A stretch of 56,317 bases of DNA. Origin: an uncultured Clostridia bacterium (GTDB taxonomy: Bacteria > Bacillota > Clostridia > Peptostreptococcales > Anaerovoracaceae). Within the stretch, counting starts at the first letter, position 1; each line of letters opens with the position of its first letter. Position numbers and translations under genes: made by a program. Below are positions 33,349-41,799 of this stretch, piece by piece. The notes under the pieces were generated by a model. The model was not told where the DNA came from. It searched no databases and saw only the letters and a program-made list of their open reading frames with translations. The stretch spans positions 1-56,317 of the forward strand of contig CALZOZ010000004.1 of assembly GCA_945828095.1 (NCBI GenBank), read 5' to 3'.

Positions 33349-34783
33349 GGTTTTTATTTTTTGTTTTTAACGCAAATGTAAAAACTGTCCCTTTGCCCAG
33401 AGTGCTTTCAACAGTAATTTCTCCTCCAAGCAAGTCTGCAATCTGCTTGACCATGGAAAGCCCCAGACCTATTCCTCCGCCGTCTGTTTCCTGATTACGG
33501 GAAGGTTCCACCTGATAAAAACGATTCCAGATTTTTTCAAGATTTTCCCGGGCAATACCGATTCCGTCATCTGCCACGGAAAGTATGGCCAAGTCCTGAC
33601 TTTGCTTGAGGGATACTGTAATGTTACCGTGAGGTTTTCCATATTTATAGGCATTGCTGCAAAGATTGTTCAGCATGCGAGTAAACAGGCTGCAGTCTGT
33701 TTCAACATGAATACCTGGCTGGATGTCTGTGGCCAGAGAAATATCTTTGCATTGAAGCATTCGCTGCTTATCACAAATGTCTTCCACAAGAGTGCTGAGG
33801 TCAGTGTCCTGCATATTGACAGGTTCTGTGCCTTGCTCGAGCCTGGTAAAGAAAAGCAGACGGTTTATCATATCGTTCATGAGATTTGCCTGGCGTTTAA
33901 TAACTTCCAGAGACTCACGGTATTCCTCTTCGCTGTCGGCCAGTTCAAGGCCATATTCGGCCTGAGCCAGGATGACGGATGTAGGGGTGCGCAGCTCGTG
34001 GGACGCATCGGAAGTAAACTGCCTTTCGGACTCAAAGGACTTTTCCAGCCTTTCAAACATATTGTTGAAGGCTTCGGCCAATTGGTGAAGTTCATCGTTT
34101 CCCGGACCTATATCAAGACGCCGGGAGAGGTCGCCGCTTTCCCCGATTTCCCTTGCTGACTGCGCAATCTGCTCTACGGGCAGAAATGAGCGCCGTGTTA
34201 TGGCATATCCGCCAAGAATTGTGAGCAGAGCAAGAACAGGCAGCAGCCAGAAGGAGAGCCTTACGGTATTATATAATATGTTGATTCTTTCGTTCTTTGA
34301 GACTACACCGCGGAGCCACAGACCCTCTAGATTTTCTCCGGCAAGCTTACGGTCGTAGACATAGTATTTCTCCCCGTGATAGGTGGTACTATCCACACTG
34401 GTGTAGGCAAGATTCTTGCTGCGGGAGATTTTGACAGGTGATTCGCCATAGAGAAGGTTACCGTCCTCATCATAGAGGGCTGTGCAAATTCCTTCAAAAA
34501 AGTCACAGAAATCATCGTCAATCTCAAGCCAGCCGTTGTTATACTTAAGAAACTGATCTCCCTGCTCCCTTTCCATACCGGCATCCAGACGGTTAAAATA
34601 CTCGATTTCTTCCACGTTGGAAGCCACCGTATTCATAAGTCTTTCCCGGATGTCTTCGTCCAAAACTATATTTGCAATGGCAAAGGTCATGGTGTTCATC
34701 AGAAATACGATGAGAAGAAGGGTCAGAGAGAACCAGATTATTATTTTCTTTTGGATGGTAAGGTTTTTCATAGGGCTTTTCAT
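33344..34783 (-). CDS. Sensor histidine kinase
   Basis: A 479-residue membrane kinase. It has TM1 (about 14-38), an extracytoplasmic sensor of about 140 residues, TM2 (about 176-196), HAMP (about 200-250), HisKA with His262 in SDASHELRTPTSVI, and HATPase_c with NLCSNAYKYG (N box), DDGIGIARENLEKIWNRFYQ (G1/F) and GGGIGLGLSMVKQI (G2). It lies six bases after the response regulator gene. The sensor domain has no recognised fold. It is complete and should be active. Confidence 0.96.
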   Translation of the reverse strand: MKSPMKNLTIQKKIIIWFSLTLLLIVFLMNTMTFAIANIVLDEDIRERLMNTVASNVEEIEYFNRLDAGMEREQGDQFLKYNNGWLEIDDDFCDFFEGICTALYDEDGNLLYGESPVKISRSKNLAYTSVDSTTYHGEKYYVYDRKLAGENLEGLWLRGVVSKNERINILYNTVRLSFWLLPVLALLTILGGYAITRRSFLPVEQIAQSAREIGESGDLSRRLDIGPGNDELHQLAEAFNNMFERLEKSFESERQFTSDASHELRTPTSVILAQAEYGLELADSEEEYRESLEVIKRQANLMNDMINRLLFFTRLEQGTEPVNMQDTDLSTLVEDICDKQRMLQCKDISLATDIQPGIHVETDCSLFTRMLNNLCSNAYKYGKPHGNITVSLKQSQDLAILSVADDGIGIARENLEKIWNRFYQVEPSRNQETDGGGIGLGLSMVKQIADLLGGEITVESTLGKGTVFTFALKTKNKNL

Positions 34784-34789
34784 ATGTGG

Positions 34790-35467
34790 CTAATCCTCGT
34801 CTTCCTTCAGGACATATCCCACGCCGCGAACCGTATGTATAAGCCGCGGGGAAAAATCTTCGTCAATTTTTTTTCTTAAATATCTGATGTAAACATCTAC
34901 TGCATTAGTGCCTCCCTCGTAGTCGAAGTTCCAAAGGCTGTTTTCGATTTTTTCTCGGGAAAGAACCTGTCCCTTGTTTCTGAGCAGGTACTCCAGCAAA
35001 GCAAACTCCTTGGCTGACAGCTTGATGTTTTTTCCGGAGCGGGTGACGCTATGGCTGCTGGTATCCAGTCTGAGGTCGGCAGCTTGATAGACGGGTGAAT
35101 TGGTGGAAGCGGTCTTTCTGGTCATGGCGCGGACTCTGGCCATGAGTTCTTCAAAGGAAAAAGGTTTGACCAGGTAGTCGTTTGCTCCCAAATCCAGGCC
35201 TCTGACCTTGTCCTCCACTGAGTCCCGTGCTGTGAGAAAAAGCACGGGAGTTGGGTCACCGGATGCACGCATGTGTTTTACAACGGCAAGTCCGTCAAGT
35301 TTCGGCATCATTATATCAAGAATTACGCCGTCGTAGCTTGCCATATCTAGAAAATCCAAAGCCTCCTCGCCGTCAAAGCAGCTGTCTACGGAATAACCCT
35401 CTGCGGTGAGCTTCTTGACAAGGATTTTGTTCAGGTCCTTTTGATCTTCTGCAATCAGTATTCTCAT
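34790..35467 (-). CDS. OmpR-family response regulator
   Basis: 225 residues. The receiver domain has acidic residues at 7-8 (AEDQ), phospho-acceptor Asp51 (VILDIMMPKLDG), a Thr in FLTARD and Lys in LVKPFSFEEL. The winged-helix DNA-binding domain (about 130-222) ends with KIDEDFSPRLIHTVRGVGYVL. The start overlaps the thioredoxin stop by four bases (ATGA), so it is translated with trxA. Targets likely include the PepSY gene promoter, given its 11-base repeats. Confidence 0.97.
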   Translation of the reverse strand: MRILIAEDQKDLNKILVKKLTAEGYSVDSCFDGEEALDFLDMASYDGVILDIMMPKLDGLAVVKHMRASGDPTPVLFLTARDSVEDKVRGLDLGANDYLVKPFSFEELMARVRAMTRKTASTNSPVYQAADLRLDTSSHSVTRSGKNIKLSAKEFALLEYLLRNKGQVLSREKIENSLWNFDYEGGTNAVDVYIRYLRKKIDEDFSPRLIHTVRGVGYVLKEDED

Positions 35468-35766
35468 AAAAGAGCCTCGATTTCCTCCTTAGGTCTGAGA
35501 CCCACTGCTGTATTTACGATTTCGCCGTTTTTCACGACCATAAGTGTAGGGATGCTCATTACACCATGTCTGATGGCAAGCTCCTGTTCGTCGTCGATAT
35601 TGATTTTGCAGACCTTTACCTCAGGGTGTTCTTCAGCGATTTTTTCAACGGCAGGGGCAATCATTCTGCATGGTCCGCACCAGGCGGCCCAGAAATCTAT
35701 AAGTACAGTGCCTTCTGCCTGCATAACTTCTTTATCAAAATTTTCTTTAGTAATATTTGTAATCAT
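35464..35766 (-). CDS. trxA: Thioredoxin
   Basis: 100 residues with the full thioredoxin fold: WAAWCGPCRMIAP with catalytic Cys30 and Cys33, and the cis-proline motif MSIPTLMVVKNGE. RBS AAAGGAGGA precedes the ATG; a TATAAT lies at 35821-35816 (minus) with no good -35. It is first of the trxA-regulator-kinase operon, overlapping the regulator by four bases, which is an uncommon partnership. No thioredoxin reductase is adjacent. Confidence 0.96.
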   Translation of the reverse strand: MITNITKENFDKEVMQAEGTVLIDFWAAWCGPCRMIAPAVEKIAEEHPEVKVCKINIDDEQELAIRHGVMSIPTLMVVKNGEIVNTAVGLRPKEEIEALL

Positions 35767-35916
35767 ATTGATCCTCCTTTATTCAGTTAGTATTTTGTGT
35801 ATTTTGTTTTACAGTATTATACCCTAAAAGGAATGAAATTAACAGAGAGAAAAGTCAGAAGCAATATGGCGAAAGGTGAAGAAATGGTGAAATTTCAATA
35901 AACGGGCTTATGTATC

Positions 35917-35963
35917 TTGAGAAAAATAGTCCATCATGTTAGAATTATCTATTATGGATAATT
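35917..35963 (+). promoter_or_regulatory. RND-pump promoter with overlapping operator
   Basis: TTGAGA (35917-35922), 17-base spacer, TAGAAT (35940-35945). The inverted repeat AATTATC-N7-GATAATT (35943-35963) overlaps the -10 and start site, a classic repressor position. No TetR or MarR gene is adjacent, so the repressor would be encoded elsewhere. Confidence 0.7.
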
Positions 35964-36014
35964 AACACAATCCCCCTTTTTGTAAACTAAATATCAGGAG
36001 AGGATAAAACAATA

Positions 36015-39000
36015 ATGTCAAGATTCAGTGTAAAAAAACCGCTGACAGTATTTGTTGCGGTAGTGATTATAATAGCTTTGGGCATAGTGTCGGTAACCGG
36101 TATGACGCCGGATCTGCTACCAAGCATTGACCTGCCTTATGTAGTTGTAATGACCACATATCCGGGAGCAACGCCGGAGGAGGTGGAAAGTGAAGTCACT
36201 AAGCCTCTGGAGCAAAGTCTGGCCACGGTGGAAAGTCTCAAATCCATACAATCCATATCCAACTCAAATTACTCGCTGGTTGTTCTGGAGTTTGACAACG
36301 GTTCCAGCATGGATACAGCAGTGGTCAATATTCTGCAGCAGGTGGACCTTGTAGAAGGCGGTTGGAGTGACAGCATCGGTGCACCATACATAATGAAGAT
36401 AAATCCGAACATGATGCCTATAGCAGTTGCTTCGGTGGACATGGACGGATACGATACAGAGAAGCTGTCGTCCTTTGTTGAAGACACCCTAATGAACAAG
36501 CTGGAAGGCATTACGGGAGTAGCCAGCATAAATGCCGGCGGTCTTCTTGAGTCCAAGATAAATGTAACAATAAGTGAAGATAAGATAGAAAAGCTTAATG
36601 AAAAGCTGCTGGGAGAAGCGAGCCCTTCAATGGCCAAGGCAAAGAGCCAGCTAAATTCCGGCATGAAACAGATAAAAAAAGCGGAAGCCGAGCTGGCGGC
36701 CAGCGAAAAAGAACTGGAACAGACCAAGAATGATACCTATGATCAGCTGGCTGAGGCAAGTGCTCAGCTTGATGTGGCTGTTTCAAAGGCCAGCGCTTTG
36801 GCAACTCAGATAACCGTACTGGAGGGCCGGCAGGCAGCCATAGAGGCTCAGATTTCTCAGGGGATTTACGGTCCGCAGGCGGGAATCACTCTTGAGGAGC
36901 TTCAGGATCAGCTTAAGGATGTAAAGAGCCAGCTGGCAGTAATGCAGATGGACAGTGCCACTGCAGAGGCTCAGGTAACCCAGCTTCAGGAAGCTTACAA
37001 GCAGGCCGAAAGAGGCACCTATACCGCGCAGGAGTCCTTCGACGATGCCCAGGCTCAGCTGGCGGCCGCTAAAAAGCAGATATCAAGCCAGAAATCTCAG
37101 CTTAACTCTGCTATGGCTCAGCTGAATGAGGCGGGCAATCAGTCCCTTCAGGCTGCAGGGCTGGGATCAATGATTACTGTTGATATGATTTCCGGTATTC
37201 TGCAGGGTCAGAACTTCTCCATGCCGGCCGGATACGTGCAGGAAGGTGACACCAGATATCTGGTAAGCGTAGGAGATGAACTGAAGGATTTGGATGAAGT
37301 TGAAGATCTTTTCATTTTTAATATAGACGGACTGGGCGACGTAACCCTGGATGATGTTGCCGATATATTTATGACGGATAATTCAGATTCGATATATGCA
37401 AGCATCAACGGAAATTCCGGGGTGCTGCTCACATTCTCAAGACAGTCCAATTACGCTACGGCCACGGTTTCCAACAATATTGCAGATAAATTTGAAGAAC
37501 TTTCTGATGAATATGAAGGGCTTCACTTTACTACTCTTATGGATCAGGGCGATTACATATACCTTATAATCGGCTCTATTATGCAGAGCCTTGGATGGGG
37601 TGCTCTGTTTGCAGTACTTATTCTGCTGCTTTTCCTGAGAGACATAAAGCCGACATTTATAACATTGCTCAGCATTCCTATAAGTATAACCTTTGCTATT
37701 GTGCTGATGTACTTCTCGGGGGTAACGCTGAACATGATTTCTCTGTCCGGCCTTGCTGTGGCAGTAGGAATGCTTGTGGACAACTCAATAGTAGTAATAG
37801 AAAACATTTTCCGACTGAGAAGGCTTGGAGTTCCGCCTAAAAAGGCAGCAATCGCAGGTGCCAAAGAGGTTGCGGCAGCAATTACTGCTTCTACACTCAC
37901 TACGGTCTGCGTGTTTGTTCCTATAATATTTGTGGATGGAATCACAAGACAGCTGTTTACAGACATGGCTCTGACGGTTACATATTCTCTGGGTGCCAGC
38001 CTTATCATTGCTTTGACGCTGGTTCCTGCTATGTCCTCCATGATGTTCGTAAAGGAACCGAAACCGGAGGGAGCAGGTTTTGCCAGATTCAAAAACGGCT
38101 ACAGGAGGCTCCTTAACTGGAATCTGAACCATAAGGCGCTGATTCTTATACTGGCGGTTGCGCTGCTTGGCGGAAGCGTTTACGCATCTCTTTCAAAAGG
38201 ATTCATTTTTATACCTGACATGGCTACACCTCAGCTCAACGGCAGCATGGTCATGAATGATGAAGAAGCCACCCTTGAAGAAACAAAAGAGATGGCAGAT
38301 CGGGTAATTGATGTAATAAAAGATACGGAGGGTGTTGAGACTGTAGGAGGCATGCTTTCCCAGGCAGGAGGCATGGGCGGTATGACCGGCGAGACTTCAA
38401 ACACATCGGTATCACTGTATATAATAGTGGATGAGGAAAGCGACTTGTCCGGAGGGCAGATAGCTGACAGCATTGAGGAGAAAACTGCAGACCTTGACTG
38501 TCAGGTCAAGATTATGAGCTCTTCGTCTATGACTTCCTACACAACCGCTTTGGGCGGTTCGGGCGTATCAATCGACATATACAGCACAGACAACGAAAAA
38601 CTGCAGAATGCAGCGGAAAAGCTGGGCAAGAAGCTGGAAAGTGTCGAGGGCATCGATGAGGTAGATAACGGTCTTGCGGAGGCTGAACCGGAACTGCACT
38701 ATATCGTTGACAAAGAAAAGGCCATGAAGAACGGACTGACGGTTGCTCAGGTATATATGCAGGTCTCCAAGGCACTTACCCTGGAAAATACAGCAACATC
38801 TATGAGTCTTGGCGGTGACGAATACGATATAGTGGTTTCGTCGGATGATAAGGAAAGTGTCGCACCTAAGGACATAAGAAATCTTGAACTTGAAGGCACT
38901 GATTCTGACGGCAAGACAGTATACGTAAAACTTAAGGATATCGCAAAGGTTAAAGAAACAAAGACTCTCCCGTCCATTGAAAGAAATGACCAAAGGACAT

Positions 39001-39686
39001 ATCTGACAGTTTCCGGAACTGTGAAAGAGGGCTACAATATTACTCTGGTAACAGATGCGGCTAAGAAAGCCATCAAGGAGCTCAGTCTGCCGGAGGGCGT
39101 AACCTATGAATTCAACGGGGAAAACGAGACCATCATGGACGCCATGTATGATCTGGTCAAGATGATGGCTTTGGGATTCCTGCTTGTTTACCTCATCATG
39201 GTAGCACAATTCCAGTCATTAAAATCTCCGTTTATTGTAATGTTTACCATACCGCTGGCCTTTACGGGTGGACTTCTGGCATTGCTTATATTCGGAAAAG
39301 AACTGAGTATAATTGCCATGATAGGTCTGACTCTGCTTATGGGAATCATCGTAAACAACGGTATTGTTCTAGTGGACTACACCAACCAGCTTAGAGGAAG
39401 AGGCCTGACCAAGAGACAGGCAATCATCGAGGCAGGAGCAACCCGTATGCGCCCTGTAATGATGACCAGCTTGACCACCATACTGGGCCTTATAGTGATG
39501 GCTATAGGAAAGACAGCCGGAACAGATATGATGCAGCCTATCGCTCTTGTCTGCATCGGCGGACTGCTTTATGCCACAGTGCTTACACTGCTGATAGTAC
39601 CGGTAATCTATGACATATTCAACGGCGAGGAATACAAAGCGGCTAAGAAGGAAGATCTGGACATCAGCGATCTGATTGTGGAATAA
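36015..39686 (+). CDS. RND-family efflux transporter with an inserted coiled coil
   Basis: A 1223-residue proton-driven exporter of the Gram-positive HAE1-like (SwrC/YerP) type. It has TM1 (about 11-31), a first extracellular domain, and a helical coiled-coil insert (about 195-375) rich in Ala/Gln/Lys/Glu. A six-helix bundle follows (about 515-700; GLAVAVGMLVDNSIVVIENIF holds the proton-relay Asp), then the second half with TM (about 715) and a second bundle (about 1025-1205; LMGIIVNNGIVLVDYTNQ). Acr-type pumps are near 1040 residues, and the insert explains the excess. No separate adaptor gene is adjacent. Substrate unknown. Confidence 0.9.
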   Translation: MSRFSVKKPLTVFVAVVIIIALGIVSVTGMTPDLLPSIDLPYVVVMTTYPGATPEEVESEVTKPLEQSLATVESLKSIQSISNSNYSLVVLEFDNGSSMDTAVVNILQQVDLVEGGWSDSIGAPYIMKINPNMMPIAVASVDMDGYDTEKLSSFVEDTLMNKLEGITGVASINAGGLLESKINVTISEDKIEKLNEKLLGEASPSMAKAKSQLNSGMKQIKKAEAELAASEKELEQTKNDTYDQLAEASAQLDVAVSKASALATQITVLEGRQAAIEAQISQGIYGPQAGITLEELQDQLKDVKSQLAVMQMDSATAEAQVTQLQEAYKQAERGTYTAQESFDDAQAQLAAAKKQISSQKSQLNSAMAQLNEAGNQSLQAAGLGSMITVDMISGILQGQNFSMPAGYVQEGDTRYLVSVGDELKDLDEVEDLFIFNIDGLGDVTLDDVADIFMTDNSDSIYASINGNSGVLLTFSRQSNYATATVSNNIADKFEELSDEYEGLHFTTLMDQGDYIYLIIGSIMQSLGWGALFAVLILLLFLRDIKPTFITLLSIPISITFAIVLMYFSGVTLNMISLSGLAVAVGMLVDNSIVVIENIFRLRRLGVPPKKAAIAGAKEVAAAITASTLTTVCVFVPIIFVDGITRQLFTDMALTVTYSLGASLIIALTLVPAMSSMMFVKEPKPEGAGFARFKNGYRRLLNWNLNHKALILILAVALLGGSVYASLSKGFIFIPDMATPQLNGSMVMNDEEATLEETKEMADRVIDVIKDTEGVETVGGMLSQAGGMGGMTGETSNTSVSLYIIVDEESDLSGGQIADSIEEKTADLDCQVKIMSSSSMTSYTTALGGSGVSIDIYSTDNEKLQNAAEKLGKKLESVEGIDEVDNGLAEAEPELHYIVDKEKAMKNGLTVAQVYMQVSKALTLENTATSMSLGGDEYDIVVSSDDKESVAPKDIRNLELEGTDSDGKTVYVKLKDIAKVKETKTLPSIERNDQRTYLTVSGTVKEGYNITLVTDAAKKAIKELSLPEGVTYEFNGENETIMDAMYDLVKMMALGFLLVYLIMVAQFQSLKSPFIVMFTIPLAFTGGLLALLIFGKELSIIAMIGLTLLMGIIVNNGIVLVDYTNQLRGRGLTKRQAIIEAGATRMRPVMMTSLTTILGLIVMAIGKTAGTDMMQPIALVCIGGLLYATVLTLLIVPVIYDIFNGEEYKAAKKEDLDISDLIVE

Positions 39687-39707
39687 AGAAATAAAATGTC
39701 ATTAAAA

Positions 39708-39745
39708 CAGGCTGCACATGAATCGGTGCAGCCTGAAATTTTATT
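39708..39745. terminator. Bidirectional terminator after the RND gene
   Basis: CAGGCTGCAC (39708-39717) pairs perfectly with GTGCAGCCTG (39726-39735) with an 8-base loop. AAATTTTATT follows on the plus strand and TTTTAAT on the minus strand. It serves the pump gene and the convergent toxin gene. Confidence 0.83.
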
Positions 39746-39757
39746 ACAAGAAATATC

Positions 39758-40075
39758 TTAGTGAATAAGCCACTGGTAATCCTGTCTGCAGTCAAGTATA
39801 TATTCAACGAGCACGACAGAATCCTTAATCTGATAGATGATGAGATAGTTCTTTTCGACTATCAGCTTGTGGTATTTGTTGGCAGGAATATACGATTCAT
39901 TAAAGAAAGGACAGCGTTCCGGCATTGAAGATAAAGAAGCAACAGCTTCGACCAGTCTGACTTTCAGTTGTGCAGCTGCCTTAGGGCTGACCTGGGATAA
40001 AAAGAGCACATGCTTTCCCATGAGACGCTTGGCTCTATCGGATACAATCACTCTATATTCAGCATTTTTACTCAT
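39758..40075 (-). CDS. ParE/RelE-type toxin
   Basis: 105 residues with the ParE/RelE fold: YRVIVSDRAKRLMGKHVLFLSQVSPKAAAQLKVRLV in the first helices, then SLSSMPERCPFFNESYIPANKYHKLIVEKNYLIIYQIKDSVVLVEYI, the four-strand sheet with a basic/tyrosine surface. It could be a gyrase-targeting ParE or an mRNA-cutting RelE; the sequence does not decide. ATG 40075 overlaps the antitoxin stop by eight bases; a GTG at 40084 is also possible. The toxin gene is second, as usual. Confidence 0.82.
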   Translation of the reverse strand: MSKNAEYRVIVSDRAKRLMGKHVLFLSQVSPKAAAQLKVRLVEAVASLSSMPERCPFFNESYIPANKYHKLIVEKNYLIIYQIKDSVVLVEYILDCRQDYQWLIH

Positions 40076-40343
40076 GGCAGGCACCTGCTAAAATATCTGA
40101 CAGATATTTATCTAGTTCATCCACTGAGCATCCTGTTCTACCTGCAAGTCTGTCTTCTTCTACGGCTATGAGTTCCTCTCTCAGCTGAAGCATTTTTTCG
40201 CGGCGGTTAAATGTATCAATGTCCATAACCACCAGATCGCCTTCTCCGTTTTTTGTTAAAAAGACGGGACCGCAACTTTCCCTGCACAAGCTTGCGATTC
40301 CATTGTAATCCTGCCTAATAGCAGCAGACGGCTTGATAATCAT
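40068..40343 (-). CDS. Phd/YefM-type antitoxin
   Basis: A 91-residue Phd/YefM antitoxin. The N-terminal DNA-binding part is MIIKPSAAIRQDYNGIASLCRESCGPVFLTKNGEGDLVVMDIDTF, followed by a flexible acidic C-terminus that wraps the toxin. RBS GGAGGTGT lies upstream. The gene sits in its own operon with a promoter on the minus strand and the toxin overlapping its end. In this family antitoxin binding to the operon promoter normally gives autorepression. Confidence 0.88.
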   Translation of the reverse strand: MIIKPSAAIRQDYNGIASLCRESCGPVFLTKNGEGDLVVMDIDTFNRREKMLQLREELIAVEEDRLAGRTGCSVDELDKYLSDILAGACHE

Positions 40344-40374
40344 AATAACACCTCCATAGCTGTATTATGACTAT

Positions 40375-40403
40375 ATTTTATTAGAATTTTACTATATTGT
40401 CAA
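40375..40403 (-). promoter_or_regulatory. Toxin-antitoxin promoter
   Basis: Minus-strand TTGACA (40403-40398), 17-base spacer, TAAAAT (40380-40375), 32 bases ahead of the antitoxin ATG. Confidence 0.82.
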
Positions 40404-40426
40404 GGGGCTGCCAGCTACCTGATTAT

Positions 40427-41353
40427 TTATTCAAAAAGCGGCGTGGAGAAATATCTCTCTGCTGTATCCGGCAGAACGGTTACCACCGTTTTGCCTTTGC
40501 CCAGTTTTTTCGCCAGGCGAAGAGCTGCAGCTACATTAGTTCCGCTTGATATGCCGCACATGAGACCTTCCTTGATGGCGAGGTCTTTTGCTGTCCTTAG
40601 AGCATCCTCGTCTGATATGATGCAGATATCGTCATAAATCTGCTGATTCAAAACTCCCGGAATTACACCATCGCCGATGCCCATCTGAATATGTGTGCTT
40701 ACTGTTCCGCCTGCCAGAATGGCAGCGTTTTCCGGCTCAACAGCCCATATTTCAATTTGAGGATTCAGGGCTTTTAAAGTCTCTCCTATGCCTGTAATGG
40801 TTCCGCCGGTGCCTATGCCGGAACAGAAACCATCGATGGGACCTGCGACCTGTTCCAGAATCTCCAGACCTGTATGATGGCGGTGCACCATAGGGTTTGC
40901 TTGGTTTTCAAACTGCTGCGGCACGAAAACCTTTGGGTTTTCCGCAGCCATCTTTGCGGCCATTTGCACGCACTCTTCGATACAGTCACCGATATTGCCG
41001 GCATCATGAACGAGAATAACCTTTGCTCCGTAATGCTCCACCAGGAGTCTGCGTTCACTGCTGACAGAATCAGGCATGATAATTATGGTCTCATAGCCTT
41101 TTACTGCGCCCACAAGTGCCAAACCAATACCCTGGTTTCCACTGGTTGGTTCCACGATAATTGAATCCGCCTTAAGGATACCGTCTTCTTCAGCTTTTTT
41201 AATCATATTAAATGCCGTTCTGGTTTTAATAGAACCGCCCACATTGATTCCTTCGTATTTTACCAGCACACGTGCTCCGTCGGGATCTGCCATGCGGTTC
41301 AGCTGGATCATGGGTGTATGGCCCATAGCTTCAAGTACATTGTTATATATCAT
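40427..41353 (-). CDS. Cysteine-synthase-family PLP enzyme, variant active site
   Basis: A 308-residue fold-type II PLP enzyme related to CysK/CysM. The PLP lysine is Lys43 in NVGGSIKTRTA, where CysK has GGSVKDR. The substrate loop is PTSGNQGIGLA, where CysK has PTSGNTG. The phosphate loop [14 protein letters not shown] and the C-terminal GISSGTNVAAAL are normal. The changes at the loop Thr and after the lysine suggest a different substrate (for example another beta-replacement donor or nucleophile). A canonical cysK lies at 49372-50304. RBS AGGAGAA. Confidence 0.85.
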   Translation of the reverse strand: MIYNNVLEAMGHTPMIQLNRMADPDGARVLVKYEGINVGGSIKTRTAFNMIKKAEEDGILKADSIIVEPTSGNQGIGLALVGAVKGYETIIIMPDSVSSERRLLVEHYGAKVILVHDAGNIGDCIEECVQMAAKMAAENPKVFVPQQFENQANPMVHRHHTGLEILEQVAGPIDGFCSGIGTGGTITGIGETLKALNPQIEIWAVEPENAAILAGGTVSTHIQMGIGDGVIPGVLNQQIYDDICIISDEDALRTAKDLAIKEGLMCGISSGTNVAAALRLAKKLGKGKTVVTVLPDTAERYFSTPLFE

Positions 41354-41373
41354 TTTAATTCTCCTGCAAAATA

Positions 41374-41430
41374 GTCGCTTTTGCGACCGTAATCTTAATT
41401 TCAGTATAGCACAAGTACCATTAATTGCAA
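41374..41430 (-). promoter_or_regulatory. Promoter and leader hairpin of the variant cysteine-synthase gene
   Basis: Minus-strand TTGCAA (41430-41425), 16-base spacer, TATACT (41408-41403). Just downstream GTCGC-AAAA-GCGAC (41387-41374) forms a small dyad before the RBS, a possible operator or hairpin. Confidence 0.65.
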
Positions 41431-41448
41431 AATTCTTTTAAAAAACTG

Positions 41449-41535
41449 TTGACAGCTATTAGAAAAATGGTATAATAATAGGCGGTTAGCAAATGCTAAC
41501 CAAAAATTTGAAGCAGCGGTTAGCAGATGCTAACT
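41449..41535 (+). promoter_or_regulatory. feo promoter with two metalloregulator operators
   Basis: TTGACA (41449-41454), 16-base spacer, TATAAT (41471-41476). Operator 1 is GGTTAGCAAATGCTAACC (41484-41501), a perfect dyad seven bases after the -10. Operator 2 is GGTTAGCAGATGCTAACT (41518-41535). The half-site GGTTAGC resembles DtxR/IdeR-type boxes. Iron-loaded repressor here would block feo transcription. Confidence 0.88.
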
Positions 41536-41561
41536 CTATGAATTACAAAGAAGGTGAGAAA

Positions 41562-41774
41562 ATGATGCCGCTTACACTTGCAGACGCGGGAGAAGAGAAG
41601 ATAATTAAAAAAATCGGAGGCAGGCAGGAGGTCAAAACCCATCTTGAGAACCTGGGATTTGTAGCTGGAGGGGCCGTTACCATAGTAAGCACTATGGGAG
41701 GCAACGTCATCGTGAAGGTGAAAGAGTCCAGGGTTGCCATAAGTAAAGAAATGGCACAGAGAATAATGATCTGA
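41562..41774 (+). CDS. feoA: Ferrous iron transport accessory protein FeoA (first copy)
   Basis: A 70-residue SH3-like FeoA: MMPLTLADAGEEKIIKKIGGRQEVKTHLENLGFVAGGAVTIV ... ISKEMAQRIMI. FeoA helps FeoB-mediated ferrous iron uptake from the cytoplasmic side. ATG 41562 is chosen for its SD (AAGAAGGTGAG). The in-frame ATG at 41493 lies inside operator 1 and would add 23 unrelated residues. It is the first gene of a four-gene feo operon. Confidence 0.92.
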   Translation: MMPLTLADAGEEKIIKKIGGRQEVKTHLENLGFVAGGAVTIVSTMGGNVIVKVKESRVAISKEMAQRIMI

Positions 41775-41799
41775 CTATTATAAAAGGAGGGAGACATAA

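Noticed and set aside
35464..35766. Selenocysteine- or NrdH-type thioredoxin variant
   Set aside because: The active site is plain CGPC with a normal cis-proline loop and no in-frame TGA.
26043..41353. Genomic island or prophage
   Set aside because: Many strand changes and a tRNA suggested it, but no integrase, transposase, phage gene or flanking repeat is present, and the base composition looks even.
41493..41561. Longer FeoA start at 41493 and longer FeoB start at 42046
   Set aside because: Both ATGs lie in operator dyads, lack an SD and add residues foreign to the families.
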